Source: an uncultured delta proteobacterium
Lineage (GTDB): Bacteria > Desulfobacterota > Desulfobulbia > Desulfobulbales > Desulfocapsaceae
Assembly (NCBI GenBank): GCA_903901335.1
Contig: CAIUQR010000044.1
Coordinates: forward strand, 1-64,000
Direction: 5' to 3'
DNA: 64,000 nt
A program made the translations under genes and the position numbers. Numbering within the stretch: position 1 is the first letter of the stretch; each line of letters begins with the position of its first letter. A model generated the notes under the pieces. It was not told the DNA's origin and made no database searches. It saw only the letters and a program-made list of their open reading frames with translations. This document shows, piece by piece, positions 26,595-35,400 of this stretch.

Positions 26595-26625
26595 CAAACA
26601 TACTTCATTCGACAAGGGGAGAAAT

Positions 26626-27465
26626 ATGCACAAGCGAAAGAACATACAGGATTTTATAGCGATGAAAAAGGCTGGTGAAAAGATCACCGTCCTCACCGCC
26701 TATGACGCCTCCATTGCCAGGCTGCTGCATGCCTGTGATGTTGATATCCTTCTTGTCGGCGATTCTCTTGGCATGGTTGTGCTCGGGTACGACTCTACGG
26801 TGCCGGTGACCATGGACCAGATGATCCATCATTCCTCGGCGGTCAGGCGAGGTGCCCCTGAGGCCTTTGTGGTCGGCGACATGCCCTTTGGTTCGTACCA
26901 GAGCGGGCCGCGGGATGCGATTCTCAACGCCGGACGGTTTTTAAAAGAGGCCGGCTGTGATGCGGTGAAACTGGAGGGCGGTCTTGAGGTCTGTGAGACG
27001 GTGAGCGCGATGGTGCGGGCCGGGATCTCGGTGATGGGGCATATAGGTCTCACCCCGCAGACCGCAATGCAACTTGGCGGCTATAAGGTCCAAGGCAGGG
27101 ATACGGCATCGGCACGACGACTTCTGCATGAGGCAAAAGGGCTGACAGAAGCAGGGGCTTTCTCCATGGTTTTAGAGTGTGTTCCGGCGCAGCTGGCGGA
27201 AATGATCTCCGGATCCGTCAGTGTCCCAACCATCGGCATCGGTGCCGGCCCTCAGTGTGACGGCCAGGTGCTCGTTACCAATGATCTGCTGGGAATGTTT
27301 GAGAAGTTCACCCCGAGTTTTGTGAAGACCTATACCAACCTTGCCCCGATTATCAAAGAAAGTATTGCCCGGTACAATCGTGAGGTCCGCGACGGAAGCT
27401 TTCCCGATGCGGCCCATAGTTTTTCGGCACAGGTCGATCTGCAGGCGATAGTGAAAGACGCATGA
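26626..27465 (+). CDS. panB: 3-methyl-2-oxobutanoate hydroxymethyltransferase (PanB)
   Basis: The 279-residue enzyme makes ketopantoate, the first committed step to pantothenate and CoA. Family marks are ITVLTAYDASIARLL, LVGDSLGMVVLGYDSTVPVTM with the metal-binding aspartate, GDMPFGSYQ, KLEGG and the MGHIGLTPQ segment. ATG 26626 follows AAGGGGAG and is chosen over in-frame codons inside ruvB. No panC is next to it. Confidence 0.95.
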   Translation: MHKRKNIQDFIAMKKAGEKITVLTAYDASIARLLHACDVDILLVGDSLGMVVLGYDSTVPVTMDQMIHHSSAVRRGAPEAFVVGDMPFGSYQSGPRDAILNAGRFLKEAGCDAVKLEGGLEVCETVSAMVRAGISVMGHIGLTPQTAMQLGGYKVQGRDTASARRLLHEAKGLTEAGAFSMVLECVPAQLAEMISGSVSVPTIGIGAGPQCDGQVLVTNDLLGMFEKFTPSFVKTYTNLAPIIKESIARYNREVRDGSFPDAAHSFSAQVDLQAIVKDA

Positions 27466-27580
27466 AGCAATCAGGGAAAAGGAATGGCGCTATGGCAGGC
27501 GTTTAGTCAATGGGGGCACACTATCTGCCGAATTCCAGGCTAACGAGAGAGCTATAGTCCAATTCCGCAGCGACCCCAAT

Positions 27581-27844
27581 TTAAGTCATTACACCAAAAG
27601 GAGATTTCTTAGTGCTCTGGTTTCTGTTATTTTGACCGCCTGATTTTTTCTGATTCGAAAGCGTGACCTTTTTAGCGATTAATCCCTGTTTGTCTTGGTG
27701 ACATTCAAATTCAACGGTTGAACCAACCTTTAAAAACTGACAGTCAACAAGGTCGGCCTTGCATACCATTATGTCTGGTCCACCGCTATTATCGAGAAAC
27801 CCGGAGTCCTTATCGCGGAACCATTTCTTGACTACTGTTTGCAA
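27581..27844 (-). CDS. Divergent cold-shock-domain protein
   Basis: The 87-residue protein begins MQTVVKKWFRDKDSGFLDN, a recognisable cold-shock-domain start (KWF..KGFGF in typical members) that keeps the aromatic W and F of the RNP1-like strand. A VGSTVEFECHQDKQGLIAKKV segment follows, as in cold-shock proteins, then a polar, disordered tail. Start is TTG, with AGAGGTGA just upstream. It is expected to bind single-stranded RNA or DNA. The divergence and the island around it suggest acquisition or rapid evolution. Confidence 0.72.
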   Translation of the reverse strand: MQTVVKKWFRDKDSGFLDNSGGPDIMVCKADLVDCQFLKVGSTVEFECHQDKQGLIAKKVTLSNQKKSGGQNNRNQSTKKSPFGVMT

Positions 27845-28019
27845 AAAATCACCTCTAACTTAACATTCATTCCTGTTTTATTTTGTTAGGCAGCGTCACT
27901 CTTAAGAAGGAATGTCGCCAGACTAACTCCAAAGGTTCTTTCACTCTTTTCAGTAACTGATGTATTGGTGGTTTTGTGGCTTGCTCTCAATACGTTTCAA
28001 CTATAAATGCTCGACGTAA

Positions 28020-28110
28020 AAAAGAGAGAGCCCTCCCCGGAGGATCAAAAACCAATAATAAGCAACAGCTTACCTACCGGAAGATTGGATCGTCAATCAT
28101 GCCTCCGGGG
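28020..28110 (-). terminator. Nested hairpin with trailing T-run, downstream of the small Tudor-like gene
   Basis: On the minus strand a 9-bp perfect stem CCCCGGAGG/CCTCCGGGG encloses CCAAT/ATTGG and TAAGC/GCTTA stems, followed about 12 bases later by TTTTTT. It lies 36 bp past the stop of the gene at 28147-28329. It could be its terminator or a small structured RNA; the large multi-stem loop is unusual for a plain terminator. Confidence 0.5.
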
Positions 28111-28146
28111 TAAATATCCTTGATTTTCTTGATTGTCGGGAGCGGA

Positions 28147-28329
28147 TTATTTGATTCCGTCTGCGTCAACTTTGGTGAGATATTTCAATCCCTTAGCAAT
28201 TGATACTTCCTTCGTTCCTTCAAAAACTACTCTAATTGTCCCGCATCTGTCTACTGCAACTATTTTTCCGATACCCCATTCCGCTTTCTTGTTATGTCTA
28301 ACGTTTTCACCTTCACATAATATTGCCAT
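28147..28329 (-). CDS. Small DUF3553-like (Tudor-like) protein
   Basis: The 60-residue product starts MAILCEGENVRHNKKAEWGIGKIVAVD, a pattern like the short DUF3553/Tudor-like domains found alone or on UvrD-type helicases (VRH..WG.G.V). GGAGG eight bases before the ATG fixes the start. Such domains may bind DNA or protein. It is part of a small minus-strand island between panB and mraZ. Confidence 0.68.
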   Translation of the reverse strand: MAILCEGENVRHNKKAEWGIGKIVAVDRCGTIRVVFEGTKEVSIAKGLKYLTKVDADGIK

Positions 28330-28356
28330 AATTGTCGCCTCCAATAAAATCGGTTC

Positions 28357-28725
28357 TTAAACTTTTTTGATACAATAAGTCTTAATTTGATTAAATCTCG
28401 TATTGTTTAAGAAAAAGAAAAATAGTGAAGATTTTCTCAAGAAAGGTGGGGATTTTTGCCTTTGTTTCTTTTTTTTCTCCCACCTTCCCCCACCCATTGA
28501 AAAATTAATAATCCGATAGTGGTCTTGTTTTTTCTCAGTTCCTTTAATTTCAATATCTTGCCAGGATATAGCGGCCTGTAGTTGTTGGGTTGCTTTTTGC
28601 CTCCCTGGTTCTTCAGATACATAATATAGTAGTGCTTCCATTTTTTTTATACAATCTGTAGTGTTTCTTGCGGCCGGAAAGATTTTGTTTATTTCCTTGA
28701 TGTTACATCTGTTTTTTCTTGACAT
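28357..28725 (-). CDS. Possible hypothetical protein upstream of mraZ
   Basis: An open frame of 122 residues starts with ATG preceded by AAAAAGGG. Its first ~75 residues look like ordinary protein (MSRKNRCNIKEINKIF, then an amphipathic helix EALLYYVSEEPGRQKATQQL). The tail is low-complexity (poly-Lys, poly-Phe), which suggests decay or a chance frame. The same frame continues upstream antisense to mraZ, which argues for caution. No family is recognised. Confidence 0.35.
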   Translation of the reverse strand: MSRKNRCNIKEINKIFPAARNTTDCIKKMEALLYYVSEEPGRQKATQQLQAAISWQDIEIKGTEKKQDHYRIINFSMGGGRWEKKKKQRQKSPPFLRKSSLFFFFLNNTRFNQIKTYCIKKV

Positions 28726-28746
28726 GTTGGCCCTTTTTAAGATAAA
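28719..28746 (+). promoter_or_regulatory. Promoter of the dcw cluster
   Basis: A perfect TTGACA (28719-28724) and GATAAA (28741-28746) are separated by 16 bases and sit immediately before the MraZ operator repeats and mraZ. Confidence 0.65.
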
Positions 28747-28756
28747 GGGAGAGGTA

Positions 28757-28790
28757 TGGGTGCAAGTGGGACATAATGGGATGGTGTGGG
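28757..28790 (+). promoter_or_regulatory. MraZ operator: four TGGG repeats at 10-bp spacing
   Basis: TGGG occurs at 28757, 28767, 28777 and 28787, exactly one helical turn apart, between the promoter and the mraZ start. MraZ from other bacteria is known to repress its own operon by binding such TGGGN repeats, so autorepression of the dcw cluster is expected. Confidence 0.88.
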
Positions 28791-28797
28791 GGGTGTT

Positions 28798-29256
28798 ATG
28801 GTCAGCAGCAGGTTCCGCAGCAAATACGATCATACGATTGACGAGAAGGGACGGTTGAGCTTTCCCAGCCGTTTCAGAGACGTGCTGCGCCAGTATGAGT
28901 CCGATGTCCTCATTGTGACTCCATGGAACAATCATCTGCGTGCCTATCCGGAATCGGAGTGGGCTGCCATCGAGGATAAAATGGAGTCCGAAGGCAGAGA
29001 GCAGCCAGACGACCTGGGTAGGATTATCAGGTATGTCCAGGCTGGAATCATCGAATGTGCTCTCGACAAACAAGGACGGATCCTGCTCCCGCCCGCCCTC
29101 AGATGCGATCTTGGCCTGAAGAAGGACATTGTCCTGAACGGCATGGTTCACTGGGTTGAGATCTGGGATAAAGATGTATGGAATGACGAACACAAGGCCA
29201 CCCGTGAACATTTTGGGGAGCATGCGAAGAGCATCCGGAAGATGGGTATCATCTGA
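28798..29256 (+). CDS. mraZ: Transcriptional regulator MraZ
   Basis: The 152-residue protein contains two SpoVT/AbrB-like half-domains (FRSKYDHTIDEKGRLSFPSRFR and ECALDKQGRILLPPALR), the MraZ hallmark. MraZ forms ring oligomers that bind TGGG repeats and repress the dcw operon. The ATG at 28798 follows a G-rich Shine-Dalgarno sequence that overlaps the last operator repeat. Its stop overlaps rsmH by one base. Confidence 0.95.
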   Translation: MVSSRFRSKYDHTIDEKGRLSFPSRFRDVLRQYESDVLIVTPWNNHLRAYPESEWAAIEDKMESEGREQPDDLGRIIRYVQAGIIECALDKQGRILLPPALRCDLGLKKDIVLNGMVHWVEIWDKDVWNDEHKATREHFGEHAKSIRKMGII

Positions 29257-30155
29257 TGGAGACACCGCAGGAACACCTGCATCGTTCTGTTCTCCTTAAG
29301 GAAACCATGCATTTTCTCTCTCCGCGTCCGGGAGGTGTCTATGTGGACGGCACTATGGGGCTTGGCGGTCACAGTCAGGCGATCCTGCAGAGAACAGCAC
29401 CGGACGGACGGCTGATTGCCTTCGAGTGGGATGAGCGTGCCATCGCCCTCAGTAGAATAAGGTTACAGGAATATGCGGGACGATTGACCATAATCAGACG
29501 TAATTTCGCCGAGATTGCAGCGGGTTTGCAGGAGATCGGGGTGGATCAGGTTGATGGCATCCTGATCGATATCGGCCTCTCGTCGCTTCAGCTCGACAAG
29601 GGCGGGCGAGGGTTCAGTTTTCAGCATGACGAGCCTCTCGATATGCGGATGGACAACAGGAAGGAAGTCACGGCGGCATCAATTCTGGCAACCTCAACCG
29701 AGCAGGAGCTTGCCGATATTTTTTACTACTTTGGTGACGAACACCAGGCCAGGCCGATAGCTGCGCATATTGTGAAGGCCCGGAAAGAAGATGAAATACG
29801 AACCTCCGCCCGGTTAGCGGCCCTCGTCGTCCAGTCGGTACCGAGACGTTTTCATCCCAAAAGGATTCATATGGCGACCAAGGTCTTTCAGGCCCTCAGA
29901 ATTGCTGTGAATACGGAACTGGAAAATCTGTCGACAATTCTCGATGAAGCGGTGCCGTTATTAAAACCCGGAGCCCGGTTTTGTGTAATCTCCTTTCACT
30001 CCCTGGAAGACCGGGTTGTTAAGAGAAAATTTAATAAAAACGAATACTTGAATGTCGTTACTTCCAAACCTGTCACACCCGCTGCAGATGAAATTGCAGA
30101 AAATCCCCGATCCCGCAGTGCCCGTTTGAGGGTTGCAGAAAAAATATGGCAATAA
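29256..30155 (+). CDS. rsmH: 16S rRNA m4C1402 methyltransferase RsmH
   Basis: The 299-residue SAM-dependent enzyme methylates N4 of C1402 in 16S rRNA. Motifs seen are HRSVLLKETMHFL, VDGTMGLGGHSQAIL (SAM loop), DGILIDIGLSSLQLD and the C-terminal VISFHSLEDRVVKRKF and RSARLRVAE. It is second in the dcw cluster as usual. Confidence 0.97.
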   Translation: METPQEHLHRSVLLKETMHFLSPRPGGVYVDGTMGLGGHSQAILQRTAPDGRLIAFEWDERAIALSRIRLQEYAGRLTIIRRNFAEIAAGLQEIGVDQVDGILIDIGLSSLQLDKGGRGFSFQHDEPLDMRMDNRKEVTAASILATSTEQELADIFYYFGDEHQARPIAAHIVKARKEDEIRTSARLAALVVQSVPRRFHPKRIHMATKVFQALRIAVNTELENLSTILDEAVPLLKPGARFCVISFHSLEDRVVKRKFNKNEYLNVVTSKPVTPAADEIAENPRSRSARLRVAEKIWQ

Positions 30156-30183
30156 AACTTGGCAATTATCCAGGAGGAGAGAA

Positions 30184-30549
30184 ATGAACGTTCATAACCC
30201 TGCTCAATCATTTTTTCGGCCGATGGTGAACACGCGCTTCAGGCAGCAGTTCCGCAGACAGAAGACCCTTTCCTGGTCTGGCAACAGGTTGTTGTGGCTG
30301 TCGATTGGCAAGATTCTGCTTGTTCTCTTTCCATTGGTACTGGTCGTGAATTTCTGGCTTGCCGCTTCGTTCAGGAACCTCGAGGTTTCCGTTCAGGCAG
30401 TTGAAAACGCCCGTCACGAACTCATGGATAAACAGATCAGGCTGCGAGCCCAGCGGGCACAATTGTTCTCTCCCGAGCAGATTCAGCTGATTGCTGCTGA
30501 AAAATTTGCACTCCATATTCCGGAAAAAGAGCAAGTTAAGCTCTTTTAA
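30184..30549 (+). CDS. ftsL: FtsL-like cell-division protein
   Basis: The 121-residue protein has a short basic cytoplasmic N-terminus, one membrane helix (IGKILLVLFPLVLVVNFWLAA, about residues 40-60) and a periplasmic heptad-like coiled coil (RNLEVSVQAVENARHELMDKQIRLRAQR), which is the FtsL layout. Sequence similarity is low, as usual for FtsL, and position between rsmH and the ftsI-like gene supports the call. ATG 30184 has AGGAGGAGA upstream. In other bacteria FtsL joins FtsB and FtsQ to activate FtsWI. Confidence 0.8.
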   Translation: MNVHNPAQSFFRPMVNTRFRQQFRRQKTLSWSGNRLLWLSIGKILLVLFPLVLVVNFWLAASFRNLEVSVQAVENARHELMDKQIRLRAQRAQLFSPEQIQLIAAEKFALHIPEKEQVKLF

Positions 30550-30561
30550 GTAAGGGCGGCC

Positions 30562-32481
30562 ATGGCCAAGAGATCCCGTCTGCGTACACAGAAGAGCAAA
30601 GGACGTAGACTGGTTCTGGCCGCACTCTTTTTTTCTCTTGTTATTTCAGGGTACTGGATTTTTAAGAACGAAATCCGGATACGGCAATATTTCCACACTC
30701 TTCTGCAGACCGGCCGGAATGTATCCGGCAATGAAGCCTTAATACGAGGGATAATCTATGATCGGAATCTCAAGGAATTGGCGGTTTCGATGGATAGGGT
30801 CTCCGTCTATGCCACCGTTCGAGAGCTGGAATCACTGAAAGAAACAGCCATGCGGCTTGCTCCGGCCCTGAAAAGAAGTGAAGACAGTCTGCTTGAAAAA
30901 TTGAAGGGAAGTTCCCTCCAGGTATGGATAGCTGAAAATATCAGCCAGGAGGAGGAAGACGCTGTCCGTCGTTTGAACCTGAAGGGGATCTTTCTTCACA
31001 AAGAAAAGGTTCGGTATTATCCCCAGAAGGAAAAAGCTTCTCATTTCCTGGGTTTTGCTGAAAACCAGATGGGCCTGACCGGGGTTGAATACACCTATAA
31101 CCTGTGGCTGAACAAATATGGCGCCTCTCTTTCCGGCGGGCGGGAATCGGCAGGGCCTGCAGGAGACAGCGAGAAGAGACAGGAAAGTCACAGCCTGGTT
31201 CTTACCATTGATCTCAAGATTCAGGAGATCCTGGAAAAATATATAGCCGATATCGGCGCCTCCAGGGAAGGCATACGTCTGGGGGCGGTGGTGATGGAGA
31301 CACGGTCGGGTAATGTGATCGGCTGTGTAAATTTCCCCTCCTACGATCCGAATCATTTTCGGGAATACAAAAAGGCAATCCTGAACAATATCCTGGTCGA
31401 GCCGGTTGCAGTTCCGAAAACTATCAGATCATTCCTACAGGATGTCAGTGTATTACAGTCCGAAAATGAAAAAGATGGCGAGATTCTGCCTTGGAGTGTC
31501 AGGTCCGGCAGAGCTAATGTCGGCAGTGATCTTCGCCTCTGGGAAAGGCTGGGACTGAATGATACCCCTCATCTCGATTTTGTGGCCGAAAAGGATAAAC
31601 CTCAAAGGCTGAAGCTGTCGACTCAGGACAATCGATCCGGCAAAAACGAAAATACTGTTCCCTTGATTGCGTCTCCGATTCAGATCTTGACGGCCGTGAC
31701 CCGTGTCCTGAATGGAGGGCTGAAAATCACACCCCATGTGGTGGATCCTGAAAAAAACCCTCGCGCGGTCATATCGGAAAATGACAGGGATGACATTGTT
31801 CTCAGGAAGGAGGTTTCCGCCGAGGCCCAGAACCTTTTTGCCTCCTTGACTCAAGGAGGACCGCTTTCTTCAGGAGCGCTTGCCGGAGAAGGACTTATGT
31901 TCCTGACAACTGGGAATGTCGATGATTATCTCAGGAGTCAGATGATGTTGACGCTAATCCCGGCCAAAGAATCGGAGCTGGTTGTCTTTGTTGTTGTAAA
32001 CTCAGCAGGTTTCGATCCGGCCGGATCCGGAAAATCAGGATCGCCCGATCTGATCTCGCCGGGGATGAAAATGATTTATCCGATTGTTACCTTGCAGCAG
32101 GTATTGACACATCTCTCCGATATGATGACGGCTGAGGAAAAGGAAAAGATGAATTATCAGGGTCCTCAGTCCTCGAAAAACGGCTCTCAAAAGGCAGCGG
32201 ACCTGCATGAGGAGAGTAAAGGTCAGGCCAGGATGCCCGACCTGCAGGGTTTGAGTCTCAGGAAAAGTCTGCGTCTGCTGAAAGGGACACCTCTGGAAAT
32301 CCGGGTATACGGCACCGGCAGGATAGTCGCCCAGACTCCCCCGGCCGGCACTGTTCTCAAGGATGTGAAGGAATGCAGTATTACCTTGCAGCCCAAAGTC
32401 AACAAGAGCCTGCCGGGCAGAGAAGTATTGAAAGTTGTGAAAAAATCTGAGGCTGGAAAAGGTAATGAGACCAGGAAATAA
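30562..32481 (+). CDS. FtsI/PBP3-like protein lacking all transpeptidase motifs
   Basis: The 639-residue protein sits in the ftsI slot and has the class B PBP plan: a membrane helix (~17-35), the RGIIYDRNLKELAVS motif (~62-76), HFLGFAENQMGLTGVEYTYNLWL (~161-183), LVLTIDLKIQ (~212-221), the AVVMETRSGNVIG strand (~242-254), and a C-terminal PASTA-like domain (~557-611). The catalytic residues are gone. Where STFK-type SxxK is expected the sequence reads AVPK (283-286). SxN reads RAN (317-319). KTG reads TTG (449-451). No other SxxK occurs in the domain. The transpeptidase core is also shortened between ~290 and 365. It is therefore probably a structural pseudoenzyme. The frame is intact and overlaps murE-murF by 17 bp, so this is not a decayed pseudogene. 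Confidence 0.9.
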   Translation: MAKRSRLRTQKSKGRRLVLAALFFSLVISGYWIFKNEIRIRQYFHTLLQTGRNVSGNEALIRGIIYDRNLKELAVSMDRVSVYATVRELESLKETAMRLAPALKRSEDSLLEKLKGSSLQVWIAENISQEEEDAVRRLNLKGIFLHKEKVRYYPQKEKASHFLGFAENQMGLTGVEYTYNLWLNKYGASLSGGRESAGPAGDSEKRQESHSLVLTIDLKIQEILEKYIADIGASREGIRLGAVVMETRSGNVIGCVNFPSYDPNHFREYKKAILNNILVEPVAVPKTIRSFLQDVSVLQSENEKDGEILPWSVRSGRANVGSDLRLWERLGLNDTPHLDFVAEKDKPQRLKLSTQDNRSGKNENTVPLIASPIQILTAVTRVLNGGLKITPHVVDPEKNPRAVISENDRDDIVLRKEVSAEAQNLFASLTQGGPLSSGALAGEGLMFLTTGNVDDYLRSQMMLTLIPAKESELVVFVVVNSAGFDPAGSGKSGSPDLISPGMKMIYPIVTLQQVLTHLSDMMTAEEKEKMNYQGPQSSKNGSQKAADLHEESKGQARMPDLQGLSLRKSLRLLKGTPLEIRVYGTGRIVAQTPPAGTVLKDVKECSITLQPKVNKSLPGREVLKVVKKSEAGKGNETRK

Positions 32482-35400
32482 CATAACCGGTGATCCGGAC
32501 TCTGATCGATTTACTGAGGTCAAAACCCTTGCCGGATTACTCGACGGCCTGAGCTATACGACGCTGTCGGCGCTGCAGCCTGAACAGGTCACTATCGCTT
32601 CCGTGACTGCGGATTCACGGCAGGCTCAGGCGTCATCCCTATTTGTTGCGCTGGTCGGAACGAAGACCGACGGGCATCGATTCCTGAGCTCGGCTCTTGG
32701 TCAAGGGTGTACGGCAATCGTTATCGAAGAGGGGAAAATCGATATGGCGGAGCTTGCAGATGCCTCCCTCTGTATTGTCGCAGTGAATGACAGCCGTCAG
32801 GCCTATGCGGCAATTGCCGCTAATTTTTATGACCATCCCGCCCGGGAAATGACCTTTATCGGCATTACCGGCACCAACGGCAAGACCACGATCACCTATC
32901 TGCTGGAGCACATCTTCGAACAGTTCGGCCTGCCGGTCGGTGTGATCGGAACCGTCAATTACCGGTACTCCTCCCCTTCAGGAAAAACGGAGGTTGCCGC
33001 ATCCTTTACGACCCCGGAACCGCTCATCCTCCAGGCTCTATTACGGACGATGGCCAAGGCCGGGGTCCGGTATGTGCTGATGGAGGCCTCTTCCCACGCC
33101 CTTTTTCAGCATCGTCTCGGAGATATTCAGTGCGATGTGGCGGCCTTTACCAATCTCTCACATGACCATCTCGATTACCATGCCGACATGGAGGAGTACT
33201 TTGCTGCCAAGACACGTCTGTTCACCGACTACCTGAAAAAGGACGGCAGGGGGGTTATTACCTGCAGTGAAGCCGCAGAGGGTGAGAACTGGCAGAGGCG
33301 ACTGACTGAGTTGTGCACCGCAAGGGGGATTGCATCCGTCCGGACCGGTGTGGATGAAGATGCCGAGGTGCGGCTTGTTCACGCAGACAGCCGCCGTGAC
33401 GGGACCACACTCCAGCTTGCAACTGCTGCTGGTGATTGCAGGATTGACTCCCCCCTGGTCGGGAGATTCAACGTCGAGAACATTCTCACCACAATCGGGA
33501 TCTGCCTGGCCATGGGGCTGGACCTGCAAAGAGCCGGACATTCTCTGGCCTCGGCCCCCGGCGCCCCCGGCCGTCTACAGCGAGTTACGGCGGGGGACGA
33601 TCCGTCCCGGCCGATGGTCTTTGTCGATTATGCCCACACGCCGGATGCCCTGCACAAGGTTTTGATGACCCTGGCTGCACTGCCGCACCGGAATCTTTTT
33701 TGCGTCTTTGGCTGCGGCGGTGACCGGGATACGGGAAAAAGGCCGGTCATGGGGGGTATCGCAGCTTCGATGAGCGAAGTCGTGGTTGTGACCGACGACA
33801 ACCCCCGCAGTGAATCCTCAGACCGGATCATCGAGGATATCCTGCCGGGGCTAAAGGCCTCAGGCTTGCAGGAAAGGAACTCTGCCTGGCTGCGACAGCG
33901 GGACAGCACCCAGCAGGGCTATCTTCTCCTGCCGGGGCGTGAGGAGGCCATTGCCGCTGCGGTCAATGCTGCCGTGGCTGAGGATATCGTTCTGATCGCC
34001 GGCAAGGGCCATGAAAAATACCAGATCGGTCCTGAGGGGAGACGATTTTTCGACGACTGTCTGGAGGCGCAGGAGGCCCTTATCGCCTGGAATTGTGCGA
34101 GTATCGGCAGGGCTGTCGGCGGGATCTCTGCCGGAACTCTTGCCGGCCCGTCTTTTCGGGCGGTCTCGACCGACAGCCGATCTGTCGGCCACGGCGACAT
34201 CTTTGTTGCATTGAAGGGTGACACCTTCGACGGGCATGATTTTCTCCCCCAGGTGCTGGCTGCAGGTGCTGGCTGTCTGGTTATTTCAAAGGTGGCTGAT
34301 TTTGAAAAATATACTGAAATTCCAAGGTTCCTGGTCAAGGATACCCAGGGTGCACTCGGTGATCTGGCCGGGTTTCGCCGCCGTCTGCTGCGGTCGATAA
34401 GCAAGCCCCTGATCATCGGGATCACCGGCAGCTGCGGCAAGACTACGGTGAAGGAGATGACCGCGGCGATCCTGCAGAGGCAATGGCCGGACGGACCTGA
34501 GGCCCCGGCAGGGAGGGTGATCAAGACTCAAGGAAATTTTAATAATCTGATCGGCCTGCCCCTCTCATTGTTGCCCCTGGGGGTGAAACATACGGCGGCG
34601 ATCCTGGAGATGGGGATGAACCACCCCGGCGAGATTGCTCAACTGACCCGGATTGCGGACCCGGACATCAGCTGCATTGTCAGTATCCATGCTGCCCATC
34701 TGGAAGGACTGCACTCCATTGCGGGAGTCGCCGCAGCAAAAGAGGAGCTGTTTGCCGGGACAGGCGAAAAGGGAATCCTTGCGATCAATCTTGATGATGA
34801 GCATATCCGGGCCATGGCCGGGAGATACCGGCAGAAAAAAATCACCTACAGCGCCACGGATGAGGGCCGGGCCTTACACCCGGATCTCTGGGCCTCGGAC
34901 ATCAACCTCTCCCGGTCCGGCACCGTCTCCTACATTCTTCATGTCGGAGAAGATCAGACCCCGGTGACCCTGCATATCCCGGGGGCTCACAATGTCGGCA
35001 ACAGTCTGGCGGCTGCGGCGATAGCCTCTGCCGTCGGATGTAGGATCGAGACAATCGCAGCCGGGCTCGAAGATTTCCGACCAGGCGATAAAAGGATGGT
35101 TATGATGGAATCTGCGGCCGGGTTCTCGCTGATCAATGATACCTATAATGCCAATCCGGGTTCCATGGCAGCCGGCCTGGTAACCTTGCATCAGCTGGCC
35201 TCGGGGACAAGCATGGCGATCCTTGGAGATATGCTGGAACTTGGTTCGGCGAGCCGAATGTCCCATAGCAGCATCGGACGTATTGCCGTTGAGCAGGGTG
35301 TCACCTTTCTGGCCCTCTTTGGACAATTTGCTGGTGACACGAAGGACGGAGCAGTGGCTGCCGGAATGGATCCCAAGAGGGTTCGAGTTTTCGATGAAAA

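Noticed and set aside
27885..27935. Integron attC-like site (GTTAGGC ... CTAAC)
   Set aside because: The repeat order is inverted relative to attC (it begins GTTAG and ends CTAAC in both directions) and the second box does not match; no integrase is present.
28726..29265. Long minus-strand open frame across mraZ (28357-29265)
   Set aside because: The part above 28725 is antisense to a clear mraZ with operator and promoter; only the lower 122 codons are kept as a low-confidence candidate.
30562..32481. Pseudogene status for the ftsI-like gene
   Set aside because: The frame is full length with no stops, overlaps murEF and retains the non-catalytic PBP motifs and PASTA-like tail; motif loss looks selective.
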